Source: Blautia massiliensis (ex Durand et al. 2017)
Lineage (GTDB): Bacteria; Bacillota; Clostridia; Lachnospirales; Lachnospiraceae
Direction: 5' to 3'
DNA: 64,000 nt
Assembly (NCBI RefSeq): GCF_001487165.1
Contig: NZ_LN913006.1
Location: 3,276,045 to 3,340,044 of the forward strand
The notes below the pieces were generated by a model, which saw nothing but the letters and a program-made list of their open reading frames with translations, did no database searches and was not told the DNA's origin. Below are positions 26,787 through 36,553 of the stretch, in pieces; positions within the stretch are counted from its first letter, which is position 1, and each line of letters opens with the position of its first letter. The position numbers and the translations under genes were made by a program.

Positions 26787-29700
26787 ATGAAATTTCGTAG
26801 ATTATTTAAAAAGGCTGCGGCTGCTTTAATGGCTGCGGTCACGGCATTGTCCGTCCTGCCTGCGACGACGGCGTTTGCTGCGGGCGATATAGGCACGATT
26901 TCCTTTACCCACACCTATGACAGCAATGGAAATGCGATGAGATACAATTCCAGTGCTGTCATTAACGGATATACCGCAGGCGGTACGGGAAATTACAAGT
27001 ACCGTATGTATGTGGACGGCGATGTGGCGTTTTGTATTCAGCCGGGTGTACCGCTGAAAACAGGAAACACCTTGAAAAAGAATTCCTCGGAAATGTGGAA
27101 CGCCCTTTCCGCAAGCCAGAAAAAGGCGGTAGGGCTTGCCCTGCTCTATGGGTATCAAGGCAACAGAGGCAATCTGTCTGGAAGTGATGATGAAAAATGG
27201 CTTGCGACACAGACCCTTGTATGGGAGTTTGTGACGGGCTGCCGTGAAGCCACAGGCTCATACCGCCAGACAAGCAAGACGGTTTACAGCCTGCACTTTG
27301 GCTCAAATTATGCGAACAGCGGGGCAAGGGCGGTATATGACCAGATTGTTTCTCTGATGGCGAAGCATAACACCATTCCGAGCTTTATGTCGGGCGGTAA
27401 AAATGATATTACCAAAGAGCTTGCCTACAAGGACGGAAAGTACAGCATTACGCTGACCGATAAAAACGGCGTCCTTTCCGATTACAGCTTTTCAAGCTCT
27501 GACGGAAATGTAAAGGTGTCAAAGTCTGGAGATAAACTGACGATCAGCTCTGCCGTTGCTATTTCTGGCTCTGTCCGTATCACGGCAAAGAGAAACGATG
27601 TGCCAACGGTCAGCGAAAGCGCAAAGATGATTGCTTATGGCGACCCGAACTTGCAGGATGTCGTCACTGGTGTTGAGAACGCCGATACGGTTGCCGCCTA
27701 TATCAACATTGAAACACCCACAGGCACGATTGCGCTGAAGAAAACTTCTGAGGACGGCGTTGTCGGCGGTATTCAGTTTCATATCAAGGGCGATAACTTC
27801 AACAAGACCGTAACGACAGACAAAGACGGAAACATTACCGTGGAGGGCTTATTCCCTGCCACCTATACCATCACGGAACAGTCCATTGACCGCTATGAGC
27901 CGCAGCAGAGCCAGACCGTGACCCTTATCGGTGGAAAGACCACTACCGTAAACTTCAACAACACCTTGAAGCGTGGCTCTCTGGAGGTTATCAAAAATTC
28001 TGAGGATAATCTTGTGGAGGGCGTGAAATTCCACCTTTACGGCACTTCCCTTAGCGGCTTGCCCGTTGATGAATATGCCGTGACCGATAAAAACGGCGTG
28101 GCAAAATTTGAGAATGTCCTTATCAGCGGCGATACCCCGTATGTGGTTGAGGAAGTGGATACGGCAATCCGCTACGTCGTTCCCGAAAGCCAGACAGCCC
28201 CGATTGAATGGGAAAAGGTCACAAGCCGCAGTTTTACGAACATTCTGAAAAAATTCAATGTAACCGTGACGAAATCCGATGCGGAAACAGGAACGGCACA
28301 GGGCGACGCTTCCCTTGCGGGTGCGGTTTACGGCATTTACAAGGGCGAGGAACTCATTGACACCTACACCACAGATGAAAACGGACAGTTTACGACCAAG
28401 TATTATGTCTGCGGCAATGATTGGACGGTCAGAGAGATTACACCGTCCGAGGGCTATCTGCTCGATACGACCATTCACAAGGTAGGCGCAGAGCCAGAGC
28501 TTTACACCGTGGAATATAACTCTGCCGCCAACGATGTAAACGAGCAGGTCATCAAGGGCAATATCGCTATTATCAAGCACACCGATGACGGAGAAACCCA
28601 GATTGAAACACCCGAAACAGGGGCGACCTTTGAGGTCTATCTGAAATCCGCAGGCAGCTATGAGGACGCAAAGGAAACCGAGCGTGATGTCCTCACCTGC
28701 GATGAAAACGGCTTTGCCCAGACAAAGGATATGCCTTACGGCATTTATACCGTGAAGCAGACCTCTGGTTGGGATGGTCGGGAGCTGATGAAGCCTTTTG
28801 ATGTGTTTATCAGCGCAGACGGTCAGACCTACCGCTATCTCATCAACAACGCCAACTTTGAAAGCTATATCAAGATTGTCAAGAAAGATGCGGAAACAGG
28901 CAAGACCATCCCGTATGCGGGCGCAGGCTTCCAGATTTACGACCCGAATGGCGAACTTGTGACAATGACGTTCACTTATCCCGAAGTAACGACCATTGAC
29001 ACCTTTTATACCACAGCGGACGGCGACCTTATTACGCCGCAGACGTTGGAATACGGTACGGGCTACTCTATCGTGGAGGTACAAGCTCCCTATGGCTATG
29101 TGCTGAACTCCGAGCCTGTTTACTTTGATGTGGTGCAGGATAACTCTGCCGAGGAAAGCGGCATTACCGTCATTGAGGTGGTACGCTCCAATCTGGCGCA
29201 GAAAGGCACGATTACCGTTTCCAAATCTGGCGAGGTGTTCTCCACCGTGGCAGGCGACAAGGGCTTGTATCAGCCGATTTTCTCTGTCAGCGGTCTGGAG
29301 GGTGCGGTATATGAGATTACCGCCGCTGAGGATATTTACACTCTGGACGGAACATTGAGAGTCGAAAAAGGCGAGGTTGTTGACACCCTTACCACAGGCA
29401 CGGACGGTGCGGCAAAATCCAAAGAGCTGTATCTGGGCAAATATGAGGTTAGGGAAATTGAAGCCCCTTACGGAATGGTGCTGAATGGGGAAACCCATAC
29501 TGTCGAGCTTGTGTATGCAGGTCAGAATGTAGCTGTTACCGAAACCGCCACGAGCTTCTATAACGAAAGGCAGCGTGTGGAAATCGACCTTGTAAAGAGT
29601 CTTGAAGTGGATAAGGATTACGGCGTTGGGAACAATGGAGAAATCCTTGATGTAACCTTTGGACTGTATTCGGAAAAAGATTTGACAGCCGCAGACGGTA

Positions 29701-29978
29701 CAGTCATTCCTGCGGACGGTCTGATCGAGGTCATTACCCTTGACGGGAACGGTCACGGGAAAGCAATCAGCGACCTGCCGATGGGCAGCTACTATGTGCA
29801 GGAAATCAGCACAAACTCCGCTTATCTGAAAGACGATACCAAATACCCTGTTGTCTTTGAGTACGCAGGACAGGAAACCGCAACCGTTCATATCACAGCA
29901 AATGACGGCGAAACCATTGTGGTGTTTATCGTAGGTGCGGCAGTCTGGCTCAATCTCCGTAACCGAAAGAATAAATGA
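26787..29978 (+). CDS. Large thioester/CnaB (SpaA-like) surface protein lacking a sortase motif
   Basis: 1063 residues. Signal peptide 1-32 (ending TTAFAA), then a thioester-type domain with the cysteine in VAFCIQPG (about residue 87) and the partner glutamine in ATQTLVWEF; such domains form covalent links to host amines. From about residue 310 there are at least six CnaB/SpaA beta-sandwich units, recognisable by starts such as GTIALKKTSEDG and E-bearing strands such as YTITEQS and YVVEEVD, which form isopeptide bonds. The end is abnormal: after TVHITANDGE comes a bare hydrophobic stretch and RNRKNK with no LPxTG, suggesting an internal deletion near 29905. AGGAGG precedes the ATG. Confidence 0.85.
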   Translation: MKFRRLFKKAAAALMAAVTALSVLPATTAFAAGDIGTISFTHTYDSNGNAMRYNSSAVINGYTAGGTGNYKYRMYVDGDVAFCIQPGVPLKTGNTLKKNSSEMWNALSASQKKAVGLALLYGYQGNRGNLSGSDDEKWLATQTLVWEFVTGCREATGSYRQTSKTVYSLHFGSNYANSGARAVYDQIVSLMAKHNTIPSFMSGGKNDITKELAYKDGKYSITLTDKNGVLSDYSFSSSDGNVKVSKSGDKLTISSAVAISGSVRITAKRNDVPTVSESAKMIAYGDPNLQDVVTGVENADTVAAYINIETPTGTIALKKTSEDGVVGGIQFHIKGDNFNKTVTTDKDGNITVEGLFPATYTITEQSIDRYEPQQSQTVTLIGGKTTTVNFNNTLKRGSLEVIKNSEDNLVEGVKFHLYGTSLSGLPVDEYAVTDKNGVAKFENVLISGDTPYVVEEVDTAIRYVVPESQTAPIEWEKVTSRSFTNILKKFNVTVTKSDAETGTAQGDASLAGAVYGIYKGEELIDTYTTDENGQFTTKYYVCGNDWTVREITPSEGYLLDTTIHKVGAEPELYTVEYNSAANDVNEQVIKGNIAIIKHTDDGETQIETPETGATFEVYLKSAGSYEDAKETERDVLTCDENGFAQTKDMPYGIYTVKQTSGWDGRELMKPFDVFISADGQTYRYLINNANFESYIKIVKKDAETGKTIPYAGAGFQIYDPNGELVTMTFTYPEVTTIDTFYTTADGDLITPQTLEYGTGYSIVEVQAPYGYVLNSEPVYFDVVQDNSAEESGITVIEVVRSNLAQKGTITVSKSGEVFSTVAGDKGLYQPIFSVSGLEGAVYEITAAEDIYTLDGTLRVEKGEVVDTLTTGTDGAAKSKELYLGKYEVREIEAPYGMVLNGETHTVELVYAGQNVAVTETATSFYNERQRVEIDLVKSLEVDKDYGVGNNGEILDVTFGLYSEKDLTAADGTVIPADGLIEVITLDGNGHGKAISDLPMGSYYVQEISTNSAYLKDDTKYPVVFEYAGQETATVHITANDGETIVVFIVGAAVWLNLRNRKNK

Positions 29979-30041
29979 CCCGATTTTGCAGGAGAAGGGC
30001 GGCTGAAAGATGCCGCCCTCTTTCTGTTTCTGGAGGAAACT

Positions 30042-30344
30042 ATGAGGAATCTGAAAACCATCGAAAAGAAAGTAAAAGCCGTTCTTGAAAAGAATACAGA
30101 CGCCCGAAACGACGATATGGTGCTGTACCTTGCCCTCTGTAATGTGTGCCTAAAGGATGCAGGGGCGATACCCCTTGCAGAGATTATGACGCAGCACAAA
30201 TATCTCGGCTTGCCGAGCTTTGAGAGCGTCAGCAGGACAAGGCGGAAGTTGCAGGCGAAGTACCCAGAACTGGCGGGAAGCCGCCCCACACAGAAGTTAC
30301 GGGCGACTGGCGAAAAGGCATACCGTAAGTATGCCAAAGAATGA
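30042..30344 (+). CDS. Hypothetical protein of Tn1549-like elements
   Basis: 100-residue basic, helical protein (IEKKVKAVLEKNTDARNDD, then TQHKYLGLPSFESVSRTRRK). The middle resembles a small winged-helix as in phage and element gene-activity modulators, but I do not recognise a defined family. A GGAGGAAA site precedes the ATG; the next gene begins 9 bases after its stop. Confidence 0.7.
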   Translation: MRNLKTIEKKVKAVLEKNTDARNDDMVLYLALCNVCLKDAGAIPLAEIMTQHKYLGLPSFESVSRTRRKLQAKYPELAGSRPTQKLRATGEKAYRKYAKE

Positions 30345-30353
30345 GAGGTGCTT

Positions 30354-30626
30354 ATGAACGAAGAAAAACGCATCAACGGCGGTTATGAAATTATCGAAAG
30401 CTGTACGATCGGGAGTAACGAGCTTGTGATCGGTCATAACCCCAAAGCCCCCAATCCGTATGTCTGTTGGTATTGCAAAAATGGCACGGATTATTTCTGG
30501 GGCTATTACTGCAATCAGTTATCTGAAGCAAGAGAAAAGCTGAATGAACGGTATCAAAGAGAGTGCGATATGCCGTACAATCAGCCCCAGAAAAAGCAAA
30601 GGCAGCGTGATGACCGTGAGCGATAA
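30354..30626 (+). CDS. Hypothetical element protein
   Basis: 90 residues: a compact N-terminal part (YEIIESCTIGSNELVIGHN) with aromatic YVCWYCKNGTDYFWGYYCNQ that has three cysteines, and a basic Gln/Lys/Arg tail. I do not recognise a function; similar short proteins occur in conjugative elements. ATG at 30354 follows GAGAGG at normal distance. Confidence 0.7.
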   Translation: MNEEKRINGGYEIIESCTIGSNELVIGHNPKAPNPYVCWYCKNGTDYFWGYYCNQLSEAREKLNERYQRECDMPYNQPQKKQRQRDDRER

Positions 30627-30745
30627 GAAAAAGATGTATGACTGTACTCATATATTTTAAGGAAATGAGAGTTCTTATTAAACGAGTTGTAATTTCTTGC
30701 TATAAGAGATTTAATTTCCTGCCATGAGAAATGTAAATGTAAAAC

Positions 30746-30803
30746 GGGGCAGAGAATTTTCCAACATCTTAACTAAATGACATTGGAGAATTTTCTCTGC
30801 CCC
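30746..30803 (-). terminator. Long hairpin terminator at the end of the araC-type gene
   Basis: GGGGCAGAGAATTTTCCAA (30746-30764) pairs with the arm at 30783-30803 apart from a small internal loop. On the minus strand it is followed by GTTTTAC. It could serve both directions and also marks the edge between element backbone and cargo. Confidence 0.75.
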
Positions 30804-30818
30804 TTAATCTACCATAAG

Positions 30819-31784
30819 CTACCTGCGTTGAGCCATTTTTCTATATTCATTTGGGAACAATCCCGTGCTTGTTTTGAATATATTAGCAAAACGCCCTGCA
30901 TTACTGTATCCAACAGCAACGGCAATCTGCTCTACCGTAAAATCAGTAGTTGTGAGTAAATTTTCGGCATGGCTTAACCGTCTTTGGCTAATGTAATCTG
31001 TAATGGTACAGCCATAAATCTGTTTGAATAATGTTTTAAATTTTGTTCTGCCCATACATGCAATACGGCAAAGATTGTCAACTGAAATATCACAATTAAA
31101 GTGATCGTTGATATAAGCGGTAACATTTTCAAGAGATTTCATATCTTGTTTTGAAATATGCACTTCCTGTACCTGTTTTTGCCTTTGATTGTAGTCAATA
31201 ACAAGTGAAATTGCTTCTGCAACCTTTCCCTCATAAAAAAGTTTTGCCGCTATACTTTCGCCACGATAATTCCATATCTGATGCAACAGACTAATCATTT
31301 CTGGGAAATTATCAGTCCAAGAAATATTATGGAACGCTTCGTGCGGGTCAACATATTCATTCGGGAAACTCTCTTGCAAATACTTTTCATAATAAGCAGG
31401 CATAATCTCAATTTCAATCGTGCGGATAGGTATATTTTTATGTACGAGGGTCATGCACGGTTTATTGCCGCCTATAAAGCATTTCACACATCCCGCTGTC
31501 AGGCGGCGATAAGGAGAAATTTCTTCGCCCGATATTGACTCATACAGACAAATGTCTAAGCATTCCCTTTGTTCCAAGTCAAAAAAGGAATCTTCGAAAA
31601 AATAGAAATCGTGGATTTTTATGTCGTATAAGTCCTTTTGACCATAAATCCAAAAAACACCATTTCCCATTTCTGATGGAATGGAATATAGTTTGCCAAC
31701 AGAATTAAATTCGCTGTTTATTGTTTTTTCACGAAATCCATGTTTGATAAGTTCTTCGTGATAGTAATTTCCAATTTCCAACAT
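30819..31784 (-). CDS. AraC-family transcriptional regulator
   Basis: 321 residues. The C-terminal 100 residues hold a two-HTH AraC domain: NCDISVDNLCRIACMGRTKF, QRRLSHAENLLTTTDFTVEQIA and the final SNAGRFANIFKTSTGLFPNEYRK. The N-terminal 200 residues form a sensing domain I cannot assign. It is divergent from the ECF/ABC genes and probably controls them; such regulators paired with exporter-fold importers are known in siderophore systems (YbtA in Yersinia). AT-rich, unlike the CnaB gene before it. Confidence 0.9.
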   Translation of the reverse strand: MLEIGNYYHEELIKHGFREKTINSEFNSVGKLYSIPSEMGNGVFWIYGQKDLYDIKIHDFYFFEDSFFDLEQRECLDICLYESISGEEISPYRRLTAGCVKCFIGGNKPCMTLVHKNIPIRTIEIEIMPAYYEKYLQESFPNEYVDPHEAFHNISWTDNFPEMISLLHQIWNYRGESIAAKLFYEGKVAEAISLVIDYNQRQKQVQEVHISKQDMKSLENVTAYINDHFNCDISVDNLCRIACMGRTKFKTLFKQIYGCTITDYISQRRLSHAENLLTTTDFTVEQIAVAVGYSNAGRFANIFKTSTGLFPNEYRKMAQRR

Positions 31785-31973
31785 ATCTCACCGTTCTTTC
31801 ATACATTTTGGTCGTTTTATCATACGCTTTGGGCTTTCCTTGTGCAATGGTATTGGAGAAAGGCACCGTCAGGAGTATAATGAATATTGCGGTTAGCAAC
31901 AACTAACACAATTTTATCACGGCTGAAAATATAAGTCAACTCGTGAAAAAATCGGAAAATGGAGGAATTTAAT

Positions 31974-32582
31974 ATGTCTATTCAAGCACAGGCAAAAAAA
32001 GGACTGACGGTTAAGGATTTGATTGTTATTGGAGTATTTACGGCTATTCTGTCTGTATGCTCCATGATAGGAGGAACAATCTTTTCGGTTACACCAACAC
32101 TTACTTTTTATTACCCAATCGGAGCTGCTTTGCTACCGGGCCCCGTCTTTTTGCTTTTAATGGCTAAAGTACCCAAAAGAGGAACGCTTACAATTATTGG
32201 CGTATTATTAGCAACTATTGGTTTTGTACTGGGGATGCACTGGGCAATGTGCCTCGGCGGTTTGATAGGAGCTGTTCTTGCAGATGTTCTTGCGGGTCTA
32301 AAAGGTTATCACAGCAAAAAAATGAATATTTTGTCATACATTGTATATTCATTAGGCTCAACAGGAACATACCTTGCTTATTTTATCAATCCAGAAGCAT
32401 GGGCGGGTACAATGCTGAAAAACGGCACTACGCAGGATTACATTGATGCTATGCAATCTGCCGCAGATTGGTGGGTGCTTGTTGTTATGTATGTTGGAAC
32501 GATTTTAGTAGCAGGCATTAGCGGGTATGTTGGAAGCAAAATGTTGAAAAAGCAATTCGAGAAAGCAGGTATTACAGCATGA
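31974..32582 (+). CDS. MptD-family ECF transporter S component
   Basis: 202-residue membrane protein with five to six helices. N-terminal GLTVKDLIVIGVFTAILSV and the PIGAALLPGPVFLLLMAKVPKRG segment are typical of the MptD family of putative ECF substrate-binding subunits. The substrate is unknown. ATG at 31974 follows GGAGG by 8 bases. The stop overlaps the start of the T component, so the two are translationally coupled. Confidence 0.85.
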   Translation: MSIQAQAKKGLTVKDLIVIGVFTAILSVCSMIGGTIFSVTPTLTFYYPIGAALLPGPVFLLLMAKVPKRGTLTIIGVLLATIGFVLGMHWAMCLGGLIGAVLADVLAGLKGYHSKKMNILSYIVYSLGSTGTYLAYFINPEAWAGTMLKNGTTQDYIDAMQSAADWWVLVVMYVGTILVAGISGYVGSKMLKKQFEKAGITA

Positions 32583-33292
32583 CCCCTCAGTTAGAACACA
32601 AAACCAGATTTCTTAATTTTGACCCTCGGACAAAAATTATTTTGATAGGTTTTTGTGCTTTAACAGCAACTACAACACCCACATTGCAGTATGAGTGTAT
32701 TCTGATTGCGCTTATTTCCGTGTATGGCACTTTATCTGGGAAAATTAGATATACCATAATCGGAACAGCATTCTATTTTATTTTATATGGACTTACGATG
32801 CTGTTTTTACAAGACGGGGCGGGTATGGCACATACAATGTTTATTGCGTGGCTTAGCCTGTTTTTCAAGGTATATCCATGCGGCTTGCTTTCAGGGATCG
32901 TGCTTTCGACAACAAGAGTAAATGAATTTTTATCCGCCATGAACAAAGCACATATTCCTAAAAAGGTAGTTATTCCCTTTGCGGTTATGCTTCGTTATTT
33001 TCCGACTGTTCGGGAAGATTGGCACTACATAAAGGATGCAATGCGGCTAAGAGATGTATCGCCATCATTTAAGAGCTTTATAAAAAATCCGAATATGACA
33101 ATAGAGTGTGTATATGTTCCTCTCCTTATGGCAGCTTCTAAAGCAGCAGACGAGCTTTCGATTGCAGCAGTAACAAGGGGAATTGAAAATCCTTTGCCAC
33201 GCACTTGTATCGTTCAGATACGCTTTAGGATAAGAGATGTGTTGATAATAGGCTGTTTTCTTGCATTATTTGTTGTGGGCTTGTTTATATAG
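32579..33292 (+). CDS. ecfT: ECF transporter transmembrane (T) component
   Basis: 237-residue EcfT/CbiQ-type protein: N-terminal KTRFLNFDPRTKIILIGFC, then four to five helices, and the cytoplasmic coupling segment with the RDVSPSF and AASKAADELSIAAVTRGIE region that docks on the ATPases. Start overlaps the S component stop as ATGA. Works with the fused ATPase that follows. Confidence 0.9.
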   Translation: MTPQLEHKTRFLNFDPRTKIILIGFCALTATTTPTLQYECILIALISVYGTLSGKIRYTIIGTAFYFILYGLTMLFLQDGAGMAHTMFIAWLSLFFKVYPCGLLSGIVLSTTRVNEFLSAMNKAHIPKKVVIPFAVMLRYFPTVREDWHYIKDAMRLRDVSPSFKSFIKNPNMTIECVYVPLLMAASKAADELSIAAVTRGIENPLPRTCIVQIRFRIRDVLIIGCFLALFVVGLFI

Positions 33293-33304
33293 GAGGATAT
33301 GTGA

Positions 33305-34765
33305 ATGATTGAATTGAAACAAATCAGTTTTTCCTATCCAGACGAAATGAACGGAAGTCTTGAGAACATAGAGTTATCCGTAAAAAAGGGCGAATTTATT
33401 TTGCTTTGCGGGCGTTCGGGATGTGGAAAAACGACAATTACAAGGCTGATAAATGGTCTTATTCCAAATTTCTTTACGGGAGAATTGAAAGGAACAGCAA
33501 CAATAGAAAAAAAGAAAATATCAGAAATGCCAATGTATGAAATTTCATCATGTGTCGGAAGTGTTTTTCAAAATCCCAGAACCCAGTTTTTTAATGTGGA
33601 TACAGATAGTGAAATTGCCTTTGGCATTGAGAATGAAGCCCTACCGCCAGAAGAATTACATAAAAGGTTAGATACGGCAGCTAAGGAATTGAATATTCAG
33701 TATTTGAGAGGAAGAAACATCTTTGGATTGTCTGGCGGAGAAAAACAAAAAATTGCCTTTGCCAGCGTTTATGCTATGAACCCAGAAGTGTACCTCTTGG
33801 ATGAGCCATCTTCCAATTTGGATATGGACGCTATCAACGGCTTAAAAGAAAACCTGCGGCTCATCAAAGAACAAGGTAAAACTGTTTTAATTGCAGAACA
33901 TCGGTTATATTATTTGATGGATTTGGCAGATAAAATTGTGTATTTATCAGACGGAAAAATAGAAGAAATTTACACACCAAAATCCTTTATGGAACTTTCC
34001 GATGATGCGAGAGAAAAAATGGGACTTAGGGCTGCAAATCTAAGCAGTATTCATTTGCGTTCACAGAAGAAAATGAATTTACCTATGGTCTTGGAAATAA
34101 AAAATGTATCCTTGTATTATAACAAGCAGCCAGTTATGGAACATATCAATTTTAAAGCTGCAAAAGGAGAAATCATAGGGATTGTCGGTCACAATGGAGC
34201 AGGAAAAACCACTTTCCTAAGAACACTTTGCGGTCTGCACAAAGAGTATTCAGGAGATTTTCTTTGGGAAAGCAAACCCCAAAATACAAAAGACCGCATG
34301 AAGCGTTCTTATATGGTTATGCAGGATGTTAATTATGAGCTTTTTGCAGAAACAGTTGAAACGGAATGTACGCTTGGGATACGAAATCCAGATTATGAAT
34401 TGATAAACCGAACACTTGCAGACCTTGATATAGCGGCATTTCGAGAAAGACATCCAAATACGCTGTCTGGTGGTCAGAAACAGCGTTTAGCTGTTGCGGT
34501 AAGTATGATTTGCGGAAAAGAGCTTCTTGTTTTTGATGAGCCGACAAGCGGGCTTGACTTCGACAGCATGGAACAGGTGGCAAAACTTATCCAAAAGGTA
34601 GCCGAGGGAAAAATTGTCTTTGTGGTATCGCATGATTACGAGTTTATCAGTCGGGTGTGTTCGAGGATTATCCGTTTCGACAATGGAACGGTAACGGCAG
34701 ATTTAGAAGTATCTACTGATTATGAAAGTGAAATTGGCACGATGTTTGGAATAAATGAAGAATGA
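33305..34765 (+). CDS. ECF transporter ATPase, two ATP-binding domains in one chain
   Basis: 486 residues with two complete ABC cassettes. First: Walker A GRSGCGKTT, signature LSGGEKQ, Walker B YLLDEPSSNLD. Second, from about residue 262: Walker A GHNGAGKTT, signature LSGGQKQ, Walker B LVFDEPTSGLD. This is a fused EcfA-EcfA' (CbiO-type) protein instead of two subunits. GGAGG precedes the ATG. The S-T-A set is therefore complete and dedicated. Confidence 0.93.
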   Translation: MIELKQISFSYPDEMNGSLENIELSVKKGEFILLCGRSGCGKTTITRLINGLIPNFFTGELKGTATIEKKKISEMPMYEISSCVGSVFQNPRTQFFNVDTDSEIAFGIENEALPPEELHKRLDTAAKELNIQYLRGRNIFGLSGGEKQKIAFASVYAMNPEVYLLDEPSSNLDMDAINGLKENLRLIKEQGKTVLIAEHRLYYLMDLADKIVYLSDGKIEEIYTPKSFMELSDDAREKMGLRAANLSSIHLRSQKKMNLPMVLEIKNVSLYYNKQPVMEHINFKAAKGEIIGIVGHNGAGKTTFLRTLCGLHKEYSGDFLWESKPQNTKDRMKRSYMVMQDVNYELFAETVETECTLGIRNPDYELINRTLADLDIAAFRERHPNTLSGGQKQRLAVAVSMICGKELLVFDEPTSGLDFDSMEQVAKLIQKVAEGKIVFVVSHDYEFISRVCSRIIRFDNGTVTADLEVSTDYESEIGTMFGINEE

Positions 34766-34783
34766 CCAGAAAGGAGTTGGAAA

Positions 34784-36553
34784 ATGAAAGTTAAAAAGGA
34801 AAATCCAATATTGCTTTTATTAAAGTGGGCAAATAAAGACAGGATTTATTTAGTGGCATCTGTTATTTGCGCTTTTTTAGGAGGATTGTTTGCAATCGGA
34901 TCTTACATAGGCATCTATAGACTGATGGATGCCATTTTATCGGGTATTTGTACGAAACAAGTTGTTATAGAAAGTGCAGTTTTAATCACGGCAACGGTCA
35001 TTATACGGCAAGTGTTTCAAGCTGTTTCTGGTGTGTTTTCTCACAAGGGGGCATACGGGGCTTTATTCCGTGTCAGATGTATGATTACAGAGCATCTGGC
35101 TAAAGTGCCTCTTGGCTCTCTTGATGAACGCAGAACGGGGGATATTAAAACAGTATTAAACGAGGATATTGAAAAATTAGAGCTTTGTCTGGCTCATAAT
35201 ATTCCAGAGCTTGTCGGATTTGCAACGGCTCCTGTTGTCATCTTTGTTTATTTGATGACAGTTAATATTCCGTTAGCCCTTATTTCTCTTATTCCGCTTG
35301 TCCTTACTGTAATTATTATGGGATTTGTTTTTGCATTTATGTCTGGAATGATGCAGCGAGTTACTACATCAATGGCAAATTTCAATTCTGTTATTATTGA
35401 GTATATAAGCGGAATGAAACTGATAAAAGCCTACAATATGGGAAGTCGCTCATTTCAGAAATTTTCAGATGCAATAGAGGAAGAAAACAATATCTGGAAT
35501 AAAGTTTCCAGAAGGACAGGGGCTTTATATGCAGCATTTATTATTGTGCTTGAATGTGGCATGGCTCTGATCGTTCCAATCGGAGGGAGATTTTTCCTAA
35601 GCGGCTCTATTACCGCAAGCGTTTTTCTATTGTTTGCATACATAGGCTCATTATATTTGTCAGAGTTATTACCATTGCAGCAGTTTAGTATGGAATTGGC
35701 TCAGTCATTGAATGGTGTTACGAAAGCAAAGCAAATTCTTGACTTGCCCATTTATGAAAGTAAAGGAGATTTCCCAAGCCATTGTGATATATCAATGAAA
35801 AATGTTCAGTTTTCTTATGACGGAAAAACCACTATACTATCAAACTGCAATTTGCATGTGGCAGAGGGAGAAAAGATAGCTATCGTTGGTGCGTCTGGTG
35901 CAGGCAAAAGTACGATTATTGAATTGGTTTCCAGATTTTATGATGTGCAAAATGGAGAGGTGCTGATAGGCGGAATAAATGTGAAGGATATTAGTTATGA
36001 ACAGTTGCTGCAAAATGTTTCTATTGTCTTTCAGAAAACTTTTCTTACCCGTGACAGCGTGTTAGCAAATATCCGCATGGGAGGAAACGCTACTTTAGAA
36101 CAGGTACGGCAGGCAGCTAAAGAAGCACAGATTGACGATTTTATTATGTCGCTGCCAGATGGATATGATACAAAAGTTGGCAGCTTCGGAACTCGTTTCT
36201 CTGGCGGAGAGCGTCAGCGTATTGCAATCGCAAGGGCAATTTTGAAAAATGCTCCAATTTTAATTTTGGATGAAGCGACAAGTGCGGCAGACCCAGAAAA
36301 TCAAGTAGAAATTGACAAAGCTATCGCAAATCTTTGTAAAGGAAAAACCGTTATTATTGTTGCTCACCGTCTGGGAGCAATCAAAATGTGTGATAAAGTC
36401 GCTGTAGTGGAAAACCATACAATTACTGCATTTGGAACACATGCGGAAGTCTTAAAAAATAACGCTTATTATAAAGAGGCATGGGGAAATTACAATGCCG
36501 CCAGAGAGGTAACGTATTCGGTGAAAGGAGCTGAAGATAATGCGGGCAAATAA
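34784..36553 (+). CDS. Exporter-fold ABC half-transporter, first of a pair
   Basis: 589 residues: six-helix membrane domain (about 20-320) then an ATPase with Walker A GASGAGKST, signature FSGGERQRIAIARA and Walker B LILDEATSAAD. It overlaps the next half-transporter by 14 bases, so they likely form a heterodimer. Genes of this fold next to an AraC regulator resemble siderophore importers such as YbtPQ and IrtAB, but export of a peptide or drug is equally possible from sequence alone. Confidence 0.9.
   Translation: MKVKKENPILLLLKWANKDRIYLVASVICAFLGGLFAIGSYIGIYRLMDAILSGICTKQVVIESAVLITATVIIRQVFQAVSGVFSHKGAYGALFRVRCMITEHLAKVPLGSLDERRTGDIKTVLNEDIEKLELCLAHNIPELVGFATAPVVIFVYLMTVNIPLALISLIPLVLTVIIMGFVFAFMSGMMQRVTTSMANFNSVIIEYISGMKLIKAYNMGSRSFQKFSDAIEEENNIWNKVSRRTGALYAAFIIVLECGMALIVPIGGRFFLSGSITASVFLLFAYIGSLYLSELLPLQQFSMELAQSLNGVTKAKQILDLPIYESKGDFPSHCDISMKNVQFSYDGKTTILSNCNLHVAEGEKIAIVGASGAGKSTIIELVSRFYDVQNGEVLIGGINVKDISYEQLLQNVSIVFQKTFLTRDSVLANIRMGGNATLEQVRQAAKEAQIDDFIMSLPDGYDTKVGSFGTRFSGGERQRIAIARAILKNAPILILDEATSAADPENQVEIDKAIANLCKGKTVIIVAHRLGAIKMCDKVAVVENHTITAFGTHAEVLKNNAYYKEAWGNYNAAREVTYSVKGAEDNAGK

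Noticed and set aside
27849-29891. 680-codon open frame on the minus strand opposite the CnaB gene
   Set aside because: It is a shadow of the biased codons in the repetitive surface-protein gene; no ribosome site and no recognisable protein.
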